The notes: generated from the letters alone by a model not told the origin. A stretch of DNA of 64,000 nt from Paraburkholderia sp. CNPSo 3272 (GCF_024206495.1 NZ_JAMBPQ010000038.1:1-64000), one strand, 5' to 3'. Positions 8,019-16,863 are shown, counted from the first letter of the stretch. Numbers and translations are program-made.

Positions 8019-8654
8019 ATGAAGACAGCAAAACCGTCCCCGGACGCCCCGGCCTTGCATAGCGACACGCACGGCGAGGCGCACGACCACGCACACGATC
8101 ACGGCCACGCCCACTCGCATGACGGTGTAGAGGGTGCTCCGGTCGAGTCCGCCCTCGCGATGGCCGAGGCCTATTGCCGCCAGCGCGGCGAAAAGCTCAC
8201 GCCGATCCGCCGCAAGGTGCTGGAGCTGCTGCTCGCCTCCGGACGCGCGACCAAGGCGTATTCGCTGCTCGACGAAATGCGCCAGATCCATCCGGGTTCG
8301 GCGCCGCCCACGGTCTATCGGGCGCTCGACTTTTTGCTGTCGGCGGGGCTCATCCACCGCATCGAGTCGATCAACGCGTTCGCCGTTTGCCACGACCTCA
8401 CGCAGTGTCAGCACGGCATTCTCGTGGTGTGCCAGCAGTGCGGCAACGTCACCGAGCTGCACGAGCCCAAGCTGCGCCAGGCGTTGGTCGCGCAGATCGA
8501 GGCCGCGGGCTACCGGCTCGCCGGCGACGGCATCGAGCTCAAGGGTCTCTGCGCGCAATGCCAGGAGATTCAGGCCAATTCGGCCGACAAGGCTGCACAG
8601 CCGGGCGCCGCTGCGGCGCCGGAAGCCACCGCGCAGTCCTCGTCCGTGAGCTAA
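8019..8654 (+). CDS. zur: Fur-family regulator, probably Zur, with His-rich N-terminus
   Basis: This 211-residue protein contains a Fur-family winged helix (TPIRRKVLELLL, then PPTVYRALDFLL) and a dimerisation domain with two Cys pairs, CQQCGN and CAQCQE, the structural zinc site. The pattern and the C-terminal CxxC fit Zur better than Fur, but the assignment is an inference. Unusual is a leading segment (about residues 15-36) with nine His alternating with Asp, Ala and Gly, as in zinc-trafficking proteins. ATG 8019 follows AAGG at 8015-8018. No zinc transporter gene is adjacent. Confidence 0.7.
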   Translation: MKTAKPSPDAPALHSDTHGEAHDHAHDHGHAHSHDGVEGAPVESALAMAEAYCRQRGEKLTPIRRKVLELLLASGRATKAYSLLDEMRQIHPGSAPPTVYRALDFLLSAGLIHRIESINAFAVCHDLTQCQHGILVVCQQCGNVTELHEPKLRQALVAQIEAAGYRLAGDGIELKGLCAQCQEIQANSADKAAQPGAAAAPEATAQSSSVS

Positions 8655-8660
8655 CGGTTC

Positions 8661-8684
8661 TTGCCCGCCGATTAGCGCGGGCAA
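8661..8684 (+). terminator. Hairpin after the Fur/Zur gene
   Basis: TTGCCCGC (8661-8668) pairs perfectly with GCGGGCAA (8677-8684) across an 8-nt loop, six bases past the stop codon. There is no T run after it, so it may be a Rho-dependent stop or an RNA 3' end structure. Confidence 0.4.
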
Positions 8685-8765
8685 CAGACCGGCCGCGCCG
8701 CATGCCGCGGCGCTTCAGTCCATCCGCACCCGCACCTTTGCCGCCGCGCTACGCGCGCGGCGTCA

Positions 8766-9173
8766 CTACGGCTGGCGCGCGTCGATCGCATCGCTCAGCA
8801 GCGTCACCAGTTCTTCCGGCCGGGCCGGCTTGGTCATGAAGTGCTGGAAGCCTTCGCCGATGCTGCGCAAACGCCAGCTTTCGTCGGTATGGCCCGTGAG
8901 CGCGACCGCGACGGTCGGTGCGTGATCGCCGCGGATTTCGTAGTCGCGCAGGCGCTGGATCAGGTAGAAGCCGTCCATGGCCGGGAGGTCGAGATCGCAG
9001 ACCACGGCGTCGGGGTGCAGGCTCAGGGCTGCTTCGACGCCGGTTTCGGCGTCTTCGACTGCCACGACATGCGCACCTTCCGCCTCGAGCAGCGAAGTCA
9101 GTGACGCCCGGCTGTGCGGGTCGTCTTCGACGAGGACGATGGTCGTCCGGTCGAGTTTGTGTACTGCGTTCAT
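8766..9173 (-). CDS. Single-domain response regulator (CheY-like receiver)
   Basis: This protein of 135 residues is only a receiver: acidic residues E16, D17 and D18 (VEDD), phosphoacceptor D60 (CDLDLP), T93 and K115 (TKPA). It resembles the receiver parts of hybrid kinases rather than chemotaxis CheY, so it may serve a phosphorelay such as the hybrid kinase at 1771, though it is not beside it. ATG is at 9171-9173. The 197 bp up to the photolyase gene hold nothing recognisable apart from its presumed promoter. Confidence 0.85.
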   Translation of the reverse strand: MNAVHKLDRTTIVLVEDDPHSRASLTSLLEAEGAHVVAVEDAETGVEAALSLHPDAVVCDLDLPAMDGFYLIQRLRDYEIRGDHAPTVAVALTGHTDESWRLRSIGEGFQHFMTKPARPEELVTLLSDAIDARQP

Positions 9174-9371
9174 TGTGTTTGCTTACATGCCTTTCTGTCT
9201 GTCAGGCCGAGTGCCGCAAGGCTGCGAGCCCGGAGTCACGCCGGGCGCACGGCAACGCGGGCCGTCCTGATAGAGCAATCTTGATGCCGTCCGGTTCCTG
9301 CGTGCCTCGCGTGCGCCTATCCGCGCCGCGCACGATAGCCGCATCACAAGACAGCCCGATGACGGCCGCGC

Positions 9372-11015
9372 TCACGCTTTGCCGCCCTGTTTTTTGTCCT
9401 GCTTTGGGTCCTGCTTTGGGTCCTGTTTCTCGTCCTGCTTCGAGCCTTGTCCCGAAGCCGCGAGCCCCTTGGCTCTGCCGGTTTGTGCATAGGCTTCGAG
9501 TGCACGCTGGCGCGCCAGTTCGTGCTCGACGACAGGTTCCGGATAATTTTTGCCGAGGCGCACGCCCGCCGCATCGAGTTGCTGCGCGCTGGCCTTCCAC
9601 GGCTGGTGCACGAGCGCATCGGGCAGGCCCGCAAGCTCGGGCACCCAGTGCCGCACATACGCGCCGCGCGGGTCGAACTTCTGGCCCTGCAGCACCGGAT
9701 TGAAGATGCGGAAATACGGCGCGGCATCCACGCCCGAGCCCGCCACCCACTGCCAGTTGGCCGGATTGCTGGCCGGGTCGGCGTCGACGAGCGTGTCCCA
9801 GAACCAGGACTCGCCCGCGCGCCAGTCGATCAGCAGATGCTTGCTCAGAAACGACGCCACGACCATGCGCACGCGGTTGTGCATCCAGCCCGTGTGCCAA
9901 AGCTCGCGCATGCCGGCATCGACGAGCGGATAGCCGGTCAGCCCGCGCTGCCACGCTTTGAGGCCGGCGGCGTCCTTGCGCCACGGCATGGCGTCGAAAG
10001 CGGGACGCAGGTTGCGCGTTGTCAGATCGGCGTAGTGGAAGCGCTGGTAATGACAAAACTCCCGCCAGCCAAGCTCGCTCGCGAACTTTTCGGCGCTCGC
10101 GGCGCGGCGCGCCGAACCGCGTCCGTGCGCGTGCTGCGCCGCCTTGAGCGCCGCCCAGACCTGGCGCGGCGAAATCGCCCCGACGGCGAGATACGGGGAG
10201 AGGCGACTCGTGGCCGCGCCGCCGGGTTCATCGCGCTCGCCGGCGTAGTCGAGGTCTGTGGCGAGGAACGCGCGCAGGCGCTCCAGCGCGGCTTCCTCGC
10301 CCGCGGGCCAGGCCTCGCGCAAGCCGCCCGACCAGTCGGGCGCGTGTGGCGCGAGACCGAGCGCCTCGAGCCTGGATGCGCGCTGGGTAAGACGTGCTGG
10401 CAGCGATTGAAAAATCATCCGTTCGGGTTCGCCTTCCGGCGGCGGCGGATCGCCCATACGCAGGCAGGCGCGCCAATAGGCGCTAAACACGCGGAACGGC
10501 TCGCCGGACTGATTGAGCACCGTCCACGGCTCGTTGAGGAGCTGAGCGCTGAAGCTCTCGACAGTGACGCCGCGCTCGCGCAGCGAAGCTTTGAGGGCGC
10601 TATCGACCTCGCGGTGCGCCGCACCGTAGCGGCGGCTCCAGTACACGGCTTGCGCGCCGGTTTCCGTGACGAGGGCGTCGAGCGTCGCCGCTTCATCGCC
10701 CTGCAGGAGCAGCAGGCGGCCGCCGCGCGCAGCCAACGCCGCTTCGAGCGCGCGCAGCGATTCATGGCGCCACCAGCGCGCCGCCCCGCCCTGCGGGCGC
10801 TCGCCGGATGCGTTCGGATCGTGGATCCAGACGCAGATCAGCGGCAGGCCGCTCGCCGCGGCCTGCGCGAGCGCAGGCTGGTCGGCGAGCCGGAGATCGT
10901 CGCGAAACCAGACGATGGCAGGGGCTCGATGCGCAAAAGCGCGGGAAGAAGCGGAAGAATAAGGCAGACCGGACCTCGACCGGGAAACATTCGCGCGGCA
11001 CAACGCATGGGCCAT
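9372..11015 (-). CDS. phrB: Class I CPD photolyase (deoxyribodipyrimidine photo-lyase)
   Basis: This enzyme splits UV-induced cyclobutane pyrimidine dimers with FADH and an antenna pigment. The N-terminal Rossmann antenna domain begins at IVWFRDDLRL, and the C-terminal FAD-binding domain carries MRELWHTGWMHNRVRM and the Trp-rich block SWFWDTLVDADPASNPANWQW. With ATG 11015 the protein has 547 residues, longer than the usual 470-500: about 25 extra at the N-terminus, suggesting a later non-ATG start, and a C-terminal low-complexity tail of KQDx units (DNA 9384-9443). It is transcribed alone, convergent with nothing close. Confidence 0.9.
   Translation of the reverse strand: MAHALCRANVSRSRSGLPYSSASSRAFAHRAPAIVWFRDDLRLADQPALAQAAASGLPLICVWIHDPNASGERPQGGAARWWRHESLRALEAALAARGGRLLLLQGDEAATLDALVTETGAQAVYWSRRYGAAHREVDSALKASLRERGVTVESFSAQLLNEPWTVLNQSGEPFRVFSAYWRACLRMGDPPPPEGEPERMIFQSLPARLTQRASRLEALGLAPHAPDWSGGLREAWPAGEEAALERLRAFLATDLDYAGERDEPGGAATSRLSPYLAVGAISPRQVWAALKAAQHAHGRGSARRAASAEKFASELGWREFCHYQRFHYADLTTRNLRPAFDAMPWRKDAAGLKAWQRGLTGYPLVDAGMRELWHTGWMHNRVRMVVASFLSKHLLIDWRAGESWFWDTLVDADPASNPANWQWVAGSGVDAAPYFRIFNPVLQGQKFDPRGAYVRHWVPELAGLPDALVHQPWKASAQQLDAAGVRLGKNYPEPVVEHELARQRALEAYAQTGRAKGLAASGQGSKQDEKQDPKQDPKQDKKQGGKA
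9384..9443. repeat. 12-bp tandem repeat inside the photolyase 3' end
   Basis: The unit GTCCTGCTTTGG is perfect at 9396-9407 and 9408-9419; diverged copies flank it (9384-9395, 9420-9431, 9432-9443). On the coding strand it gives about five four-residue units KQDE/KQDP/KQDK. The repeat keeps frame because the unit is a multiple of three. Confidence 0.8.
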
Positions 11016-11056
11016 GCCGCAAAGGTCCCGCAGCGTACCACGGCGCACGCTGGCGA

Positions 11057-11809
11057 CTAATCCGTATCAATGCCCGTATCACTGCCCGTTTCGACGCCTG
11101 CATCGGCGCGTGCGTCGAGGCGGCCTGGCCCCACGCCTTCGGTGATGAGCGCGACCGCATGCCGCGCGATGGCCTCGACGCCCACGTGAGGCTGCTGCGC
11201 GTCGCCGCGCCACATCTGGCTGGTGGCGAGCGGCAGCAATGTGAGGCCCATCAGCGACTGGAACAGCAGCGCAGGCTCCAGTGCCGCGTTGAGCCGGCCC
11301 TCGCGCTGCCACCGCGCAATTGCCGTGTGGGCCTCCTCCTGGTGCTCGCGTCCGAGGCGCTCGAGCATGCGCTGGCGCAGCACGCCGCCCTCGCTGATGA
11401 CGTCGCGCACCCACAGCGGCGGAAACCACGGATTGTGCTGCCCCAACGCCACGAAGCGCTGCACCAGCGCGGTGAGCGCCGCCACGGGATCGTCGGGATG
11501 CTCCGCGAAGATGTCGCCAAGCGACTCGCGCAGCGGCACGAAACGCTCGTCGATCAGCACGTCGATCAGTTGATCGCGGGTCTTGAAGTAGTAGTGGACC
11601 ATCGCCGGCGTCACGCCTGCCTCGCGGGCGATGGCGGCAAGCGAGGTGTCGAGGATGCCCTGGCGCGCGAACAGCGCAAGTGCGGCTTCGATCAGACGCG
11701 CGCGTTGCTCCGCCCCGCCCGCGCCGCCGCTCGGCCGGCCGGGACGGCGCGCCGCGGCGCGGCTTGGCGTGCCGCCTGCGCTGTCGCGGGTGGGTTCTGG
11801 CACTTTCAT
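11057..11809 (-). CDS. TetR-family transcriptional repressor
   Basis: This protein of 250 residues has an N-terminal TetR helix-turn-helix (RLIEAALALFARQG, then TSLAAIAREAGVTPAMVHYYF) after a disordered Arg/Gly/Pro-rich leader of about 35 residues. The C-terminal ligand domain is of the broad AcrR type. ATG 11807-11809 is chosen over a TTG at 11845. It is divergent from the 14-TM exporter at 11906, the usual arrangement where the repressor controls both promoters; the 96-bp gap is AT-rich. Confidence 0.9.
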   Translation of the reverse strand: MKVPEPTRDSAGGTPSRAAARRPGRPSGGAGGAEQRARLIEAALALFARQGILDTSLAAIAREAGVTPAMVHYYFKTRDQLIDVLIDERFVPLRESLGDIFAEHPDDPVAALTALVQRFVALGQHNPWFPPLWVRDVISEGGVLRQRMLERLGREHQEEAHTAIARWQREGRLNAALEPALLFQSLMGLTLLPLATSQMWRGDAQQPHVGVEAIARHAVALITEGVGPGRLDARADAGVETGSDTGIDTD

Positions 11810-11875
11810 AGGCGTTCTATCGGTGGCGAAATGAATTTTGACCAACTGGAATAATTGTCCTAATATTAACCTCCG

Positions 11876-11887
11876 AATTAATTAATT
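11876..11887. promoter_or_regulatory. AT-rich palindrome between TetR and MFS exporter
   Basis: AATTAATTAATT is a perfect 12-bp palindrome 18 bp before the exporter start, within an AT-rich stretch (11850-11890) in otherwise high-GC DNA. It is a candidate repressor site or promoter element; no clear -35/-10 pair can be assigned. Confidence 0.35.
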
Positions 11888-11905
11888 TCAAGATAGACGG
11901 ACACG

Positions 11906-13489
11906 ATGAAACCCAGCACGAAACACCCTGTGCCCGCTACGGCGGGGCTCGGCGCTCACGCGAACGCAGCGACGCCGACGTCGGGCCCGGCGGCTGCCGA
12001 TGTCGGCGGCCATCCGCGGGGCGGCCATCCGCCGATCCGGCTGCTGTTTCCGGCGCTGCTGCTCGTGATGCTGCTGGCCGCGCTCGACCAGACCATCGTC
12101 TCGACGGCGCTGCCCACCATCGTCGGCGAGCTGGGCGGCCTCGACCGGCTATCGTGGGTCGTCACGGCCTACCTGCTCACGTCAACGATCGTCGTGCCGC
12201 TCTATGGCAAGTTCGGCGACTTGTTCGGGCGCAAGATCGTGCTGCAGGCCGCCATCGTGATCTTCCTGATCGGTTCGGCGCTTTGCGGCGTGGCGCAGAA
12301 CATGGAGCAGCTGATCGTGCTGCGCGCCCTGCAGGGCATCGGCGGCGGTGGCCTGATGGTCGTGACGATGGCCGCCATCGGCGACGTGATCCCGCCCGCG
12401 CAGCGCGGCAAGTACCAAGGTATGTTCGGCGGCGTGTTCGGCATCGCCACGGTGATCGGCCCGCTGCTCGGCGGCTTTCTGGTCGAGCATCTGTCGTGGC
12501 GCTGGATTTTCTACATCAACCTGCCGCTCGGCGCGATCGCGCTCGTGGTGATCGGCGCGGTGTTCAAGCCGCGGGCCTCGCACGTGAAGCACGTGATCGA
12601 CTATATGGGCGCGGGCTGGCTGGCCGCCGCCCTCACCTGCCTGATCCTCTTCACGAGCGAGGGCGGCTCGCTGCTGCCGTGGACTTCACCTACGCTCTGG
12701 CTCACGCTGCTGCTCGGCATCGTCGCTGTGGCAGGCTTCATCCACGAGGAAAAGCACGCTGCCGAGCCCATCATCCCGCTCGAGCTCTTTCGCGAGCGCA
12801 CCTTCGTGCTCGCGAGCCTGATCGGCTTCATCGTGGGCGTGTCGCTGTTCGGCTCGGTCACGTTCCTGCCGCTCTATCTGCAGGTGGTGAAGGGCTCGAC
12901 GCCTTCGCAGGCCGGCATGCAGATGCTGCCGATGATGGGCGGCGTGCTCGTGATGTCGATCATCACGGGCCGCGTCATCAGCAAGATCGGCAAGTACCGC
13001 ATGTTCCCGATCGTGGGCACGGCGCTCGTGGCCGTGGCGATGATGCTGCTCGCGCGCCTGCAGATCGATACGCCGATTCACCTCATGTATCTCTACATGG
13101 GCCTGCTCGGCTGTGGCCTCGGCATGGTGATGCAGGTGCTGATCCTCGCCGTGCAGAACGCCGTGGAGTTTCGCTACATGGGCGTGGCCACGTCGGGTGC
13201 GACGCTGTTCCGCTCGATCGGCGGCTCGGTGGGTGTGGCCGCGTTCGGCGCCGTGTTCTCGCATGGGCTGCACGCGCGGCTCGAAAAGGTGCTCACCGCC
13301 GACGTGGAACTGCCGCAGCCGCTCACGCCCGACGTGATCCACCACCTGCCGCCTACGCTCCACGCGCAGTATCTCGATGCGTTCGCTGGCGCGCTGCACA
13401 CGGTTTATCTGTCGGCTGCCGTCGTGGTGGTGTTCTCGTTCGCGCTGTCGTGGCTGCTGCGCGACGTGCCGCTGCGCAAGCAGCATTGA
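11906..13489 (+). CDS. MFS multidrug exporter, DHA2 (EmrB/QacA) family
   Basis: This is a 527-residue inner-membrane proton antiporter with about 14 predicted helices. The DHA2 signature is present: LDQTIVSTALPTIVGELGG in TM1, RxxQGxGGG as RALQGIGGG, and GPLLGG in motif C. The N-terminal 45 residues are Pro/Gly/His-rich and cytoplasmic. It probably exports hydrophobic drugs or dyes; the substrate cannot be predicted. The divergent TetR gene is its likely repressor. No adaptor (EmrA) or outer membrane gene is adjacent. Confidence 0.9.
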   Translation: MKPSTKHPVPATAGLGAHANAATPTSGPAAADVGGHPRGGHPPIRLLFPALLLVMLLAALDQTIVSTALPTIVGELGGLDRLSWVVTAYLLTSTIVVPLYGKFGDLFGRKIVLQAAIVIFLIGSALCGVAQNMEQLIVLRALQGIGGGGLMVVTMAAIGDVIPPAQRGKYQGMFGGVFGIATVIGPLLGGFLVEHLSWRWIFYINLPLGAIALVVIGAVFKPRASHVKHVIDYMGAGWLAAALTCLILFTSEGGSLLPWTSPTLWLTLLLGIVAVAGFIHEEKHAAEPIIPLELFRERTFVLASLIGFIVGVSLFGSVTFLPLYLQVVKGSTPSQAGMQMLPMMGGVLVMSIITGRVISKIGKYRMFPIVGTALVAVAMMLLARLQIDTPIHLMYLYMGLLGCGLGMVMQVLILAVQNAVEFRYMGVATSGATLFRSIGGSVGVAAFGAVFSHGLHARLEKVLTADVELPQPLTPDVIHHLPPTLHAQYLDAFAGALHTVYLSAAVVVVFSFALSWLLRDVPLRKQH

Positions 13490-13535
13490 GCGCATTTCCC
13501 ATGCTTTTCGGTTCAAGGCGGCCGGCAGCCAGTCC

Positions 13536-13625
13536 ATGTTCTACCGGTACGTGAGCGCGCTGTGCGCGATTTCGCTGATCGTCTCGTGGCGCATGCGCGG
13601 TCCTTCGAAGGAAGGCTATCTGTGA
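13536..13625 (+). pseudogene. Possible C-terminal relic of an MFS/MHS-type transporter
   Basis: A 29-residue stretch starting at ATG 13536 reads as a final membrane helix (YVSALCAISLIVSWRM) and a short tail RGPSKEGYL, the sort of ending seen in metabolite:H+ symporters. Nothing upstream in this frame belongs to a transporter, since the preceding 150 bp are the end of the intact DHA2 gene. It could instead be a genuine small membrane protein. The call rests on recognition of the tail only. Confidence 0.3.
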
Positions 13626-13643
13626 TGCATAGGCGCGGCCGCT

Positions 13644-15062
13644 TCATGCCGGCTGCGCCACCCGCTCCATCGCACGCTGCAATGTTTCGTAGACCTTCGG
13701 ACGATTGCACTGCGAAACATTGAAACGCAGAAAATCGCTCGCGCTGCGCGACACGCTGAACACATTGCCCGGCGCGAGCACCACGCCTTCCCCCAGCGCC
13801 TCGCGCGCGACCTGCGCGGCGTCGAGTCCGTCCGGGAGCTGCGCCCACACGAACAGTCCCGCCTGCGGCCGCGTCCACGCGCTCAGGCCAAGCGCCGAGA
13901 GCCGCCGCAGCGTTTCGCCCATCGCGTCGGCGAGCTTCGAGCGCAAGCCGTCCAGGTGCCGCCGATACGTGCCGTCGACGAGCAGGCGGTGCACGAGTTC
14001 CGCCACCATCTCCCCGTTGCCGAACGAGACCGCGAGCTTCAGATCCACGAGCGGCTCGATCCAGTCGGCGCGCGCCGCGATGAAACCGCAGCGCGCCGCC
14101 GCCGACATCGTCTTCGAGAAGCTGCCGATCGTCACGACGCGCGCGAGCCCGTCGAAGGCCGCGAGGCGCGGCGCGGGCTCGATCTCGAAGTCGGCGAAGA
14201 TGTCGTCCTCAACGATCAGGAGGTCATGCTCCTCCGCGAGCTTGAGCAGGCGATGCGCGACGGCGGGCGCGAGCGTCGCGCCAGTGGGGTTGTGGACCGC
14301 CGAGTTCGTCACGTAAAGGCGCGGGCGCGAATCGGCCAGCGTGCGCTCGAACGCGGCGAGATCCGGGCCCGTCGGCGTATACGGCACGCCGACCACGCGC
14401 ACGCGATGCGCGCGCAGCAGCGCCTGGAAATTGAAGTAGCACGGGTCGTCCACGAGCACGGTATCGCCCGGTTCCAGCAGAAAGCGGCACAGCAGGTCGA
14501 GGGCCTGGGTGCCCCCGTCGGTGAGCACGATCTGCTCCGGCGCGGCGTCCACGCCGTGCTGGCCGAGCCGCCATGCCAGTTGCTGGCGCAGCGCCGGCAG
14601 GCCGAGCGGCGACGCGTAATCGGTGAGCGGTGCGCGCGGGTCGCGTGCGAGAGCGCGCAGCGCGCGCCGCACGGCGTCCTGCGGCAGCCACGAGGCGGGC
14701 AGCCAGCCGCAGCCGGGCCGCAGCGCGTCGGCCTCGCTCTGCAGCGACTGGCGCGTGAGCCAAAGCGGGTCGATCTCGCGGTCGAGTTGCGGCCCGAGCG
14801 CGGCGAGCGCGAGCGGCGGCGCGTGTCCGGCCACGAAAAATCCGGCGCCGCGCCGCGCAACGAGCACGCCTTCGGCAACGAGGCGCTCGTAGGCCTCCAC
14901 CACCGTCGAATTCGACACGCCAAGCTGCCCGCTCATCGCCCGGATGGACGGCACACGGGCGCCTGCGGCCAGCGAGCGCGCGGCAATGCGCTCGCGCAGC
15001 GCCTGCATCACCTGCTCGACGCGCGTCATGGGCAAGGCTTGCGTCCTCGATCTGTCTTTCAT
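13644..15062 (-). CDS. MocR-type GntR regulator with aminotransferase domain
   Basis: A 472-residue fusion of a GntR winged helix (VPSIRAMSGQLGVSNSTVVE, about 37-56) to a fold type I aminotransferase-like domain that binds PLP through K317 (GSFSKT), with the expected VDDPCYFNF and NPTG motifs. MocR proteins are PLP-sensing transcription regulators, seldom active transaminases. ATG 15060-15062 follows GGAG about 8 bp upstream; the longer frame to 16262 only shadows the opposite gene. It is divergent from the EamA exporter at 15183, its likely target along with itself. Confidence 0.9.
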   Translation of the reverse strand: MKDRSRTQALPMTRVEQVMQALRERIAARSLAAGARVPSIRAMSGQLGVSNSTVVEAYERLVAEGVLVARRGAGFFVAGHAPPLALAALGPQLDREIDPLWLTRQSLQSEADALRPGCGWLPASWLPQDAVRRALRALARDPRAPLTDYASPLGLPALRQQLAWRLGQHGVDAAPEQIVLTDGGTQALDLLCRFLLEPGDTVLVDDPCYFNFQALLRAHRVRVVGVPYTPTGPDLAAFERTLADSRPRLYVTNSAVHNPTGATLAPAVAHRLLKLAEEHDLLIVEDDIFADFEIEPAPRLAAFDGLARVVTIGSFSKTMSAAARCGFIAARADWIEPLVDLKLAVSFGNGEMVAELVHRLLVDGTYRRHLDGLRSKLADAMGETLRRLSALGLSAWTRPQAGLFVWAQLPDGLDAAQVAREALGEGVVLAPGNVFSVSRSASDFLRFNVSQCNRPKVYETLQRAMERVAQPA

Positions 15063-15109
15063 CTGTACTGCTCCGTGTTCAACACAGTTTGAACAAATTG
15101 TACTGTTCT
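15063..15109. promoter_or_regulatory. Operator-like repeats between MocR gene and EamA exporter
   Basis: Two near-identical 11-mers, CTGTACTGCTC (15063-15073) and TTGTACTGTTC (15099-15109), lie 36 bp apart in the same orientation. Between them is an inverted repeat, GTTCAA (15077-15082) and TTGAAC (15089-15094). Direct repeats plus a palindrome are typical of MocR binding regions, so this is the likely regulator site. Confidence 0.5.
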
Positions 15110-15182
15110 GTAGCTTACCTTCCCGCGGCGGGACGCGCATCATCTGCGGATCGATCACCGATGTTTCCTCTTGCCAAAGCCC

Positions 15183-16106
15183 ATGCGCAAAACGCTCGAT
15201 TCCACCACCGACGGCTGGCTCTGCGGTCTCGCAGGCGTCCTCATCTTCAGCGGCTCGCTGCCCGCGACGCGACTCGCCGTGCTCGACCTCGACCCAGTGT
15301 TCCTCACCGTCGCGCGGGCGAGCATCGCGGGCGGGCTCGGCGTGCTGCTGCTCCTTGGGCTGCGCGCGGCGCGGCCGGCGCGCGCCGAGCTGTGGCCGCT
15401 CGTCATCGTCGCGCTCGGCGTGGTGGTGGGCTTCCCGCTCCTCACGGCGCTCGCGCTCCAGCGCGTGAGTTCGGCGCACGCCATCGTGTTCGTCGGCTTG
15501 CTGCCGCTCGCCACGGCCGTGTTCGGCGTGCTGCGTGCGGGCGAGCGTCCGCAGCCGGCCTTCTGGATCTTTTCCGCGGCGGGCAGCGCCGCCGTAGTGG
15601 CGTTCGCGCTGCGCCACGGCATCGACGCCTCGCCGCTCGGCGACGCGCTCATGCTCGGCGCGATCGTCGCGTGCGGGCTCGGCTATGCGGAAGGCGCGCG
15701 GCTCTCGCGGCGCCTCGGCGGCTGGCAGGTGATCTGCTGGGCGCTCGTGATCTCGCTGCCCGTAATGGCGCCGCTCGCGTGGTGGCTGCGGCCTGCGTCG
15801 TTCGCCGCGGTGGGCGCGGCCTCGTGGTGGGGGTTCGCCTATGTGTCGGTCTTCAGCATGCTGATCGGCTTCGTCTTCTGGTATCGCGGGCTCGCGCTCG
15901 GCGGCATTGCGGGCGTCGGGCAGCTGCAGTTGCTGCAGCCGTTCTTCGGCTTCGTGCTCGCTGCGCTCCTGCTGCACGAGTCCGTGCCGCCCGCGATGAT
16001 TGCCGTCACCGCGGTGGTGATCGCGTGCGTGGCGGGCGCGCGGCGCTTCGGGCGCGCGGGCGGCGCTTCCCCTGTCGCGAATCGCGCGGGCACGCAGCGC
16101 GTCTAG
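15183..16106 (+). CDS. EamA-family (DMT superfamily) transporter
   Basis: An inner-membrane protein of 307 residues with ten predicted helices in two EamA repeats (first about 10-140, second about 155-290). The second repeat contains the usual WYRGLALGGIAGVGQLQLLQ. Members export amino acids, cofactors or metabolites. It is divergent from the MocR gene, and MocR-EamA pairs often handle a PLP-sensed amine or amino acid; that role is an inference. ATG 15183 is used; a TTG at 15171 is in frame. Confidence 0.85.
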   Translation: MRKTLDSTTDGWLCGLAGVLIFSGSLPATRLAVLDLDPVFLTVARASIAGGLGVLLLLGLRAARPARAELWPLVIVALGVVVGFPLLTALALQRVSSAHAIVFVGLLPLATAVFGVLRAGERPQPAFWIFSAAGSAAVVAFALRHGIDASPLGDALMLGAIVACGLGYAEGARLSRRLGGWQVICWALVISLPVMAPLAWWLRPASFAAVGAASWWGFAYVSVFSMLIGFVFWYRGLALGGIAGVGQLQLLQPFFGFVLAALLLHESVPPAMIAVTAVVIACVAGARRFGRAGGASPVANRAGTQRV

Positions 16107-16203
16107 GTCAGGATTTTTGGCGCGCTTCAAAAGGACGCCTGCGCAAGGCATAGTGAGGAACGCAAACCTCCTTCTCCTTTGCCTTCGCGCCTCGATCCAA
16201 CCG

Positions 16204-16740
16204 ATGAACCCACACTCCGACGCGCACGTGCGCGACGCCACTGCCGACGACTTTCCCGCCATCGCCGCGATCTACGCACACCACGTGCTGCACGGCACGG
16301 CGTCGTTCGAGGAGACGCCGCCCACGCTCGACGAACTCCTGCGTCGCCACGCCGCCGTGCGCGAGCACGGCCTGCCCTGGCTCGTCGCCGAGATCGACGG
16401 CCAGGTGGCGGGCTACTGCTACGCCACGCCCTACCGGCCGCGTCCGGCATACCGCTTCACGGTCGAAGATTCGATCTATATCGACGAGGCGTTTCGCGGC
16501 CGCGGACTCGGCCACACGCTGCTCAACGCACTGATCGAGCGTTGCGAGGCCGGCCCGTGGCGGCAGATGATCGCCGTGGTCGCCGACCCGCGCGGCGGCT
16601 CGCTCAAATTGCACGAGCGCCTGGGCTTCACGCTGACCGGCACGCTGCGCGGCGTCGGCTTCAAACACGGCGAGTGGCGCGACACCGCACTTATGCAGCG
16701 CACGCTCGGGCCGGGCGCGGACACACCGCCCAAGGTCTGA
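16204..16740 (+). CDS. GNAT N-acetyltransferase, phosphinothricin-acetyltransferase-like
   Basis: This cytosolic enzyme of 178 residues transfers acetyl from acetyl-CoA to an amine. Diagnostic features are RDATADDFPAIAAIYAHHV at the N-terminus, SIYIDEAFRGRGLGHTLL (the acetyl-CoA P-loop R/Q-x-x-G-x-G/A) and LHERLGF with VGFKHGEWRDT near the end, all as in the Pat/Bar/YncA group. Substrates may include phosphinothricin, methionine sulfone or similar amino acids. It lies 97 bp after the EamA gene on the same strand; coexpression is possible but unproven. Confidence 0.85.
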   Translation: MNPHSDAHVRDATADDFPAIAAIYAHHVLHGTASFEETPPTLDELLRRHAAVREHGLPWLVAEIDGQVAGYCYATPYRPRPAYRFTVEDSIYIDEAFRGRGLGHTLLNALIERCEAGPWRQMIAVVADPRGGSLKLHERLGFTLTGTLRGVGFKHGEWRDTALMQRTLGPGADTPPKV

Positions 16741-16863
16741 CGCACGACGCTCAGCAGCATGGCGGCACGCCACACGCGCGCCGCCAGCGAAACGCCGCTC
16801 GTACAATACGTCCTTTCGCAACGGAGCCGGACCCACGGCTCCGCAGACAAGGACTGATTCGCC

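Noticed and set aside
15063..16262. Extension of the MocR frame upstream on the minus strand
   Set aside because: The extra 400 residues are Arg/Glu/Ala-rich antisense of the EamA transporter; the regulator begins at 15062 with a ribosome site.
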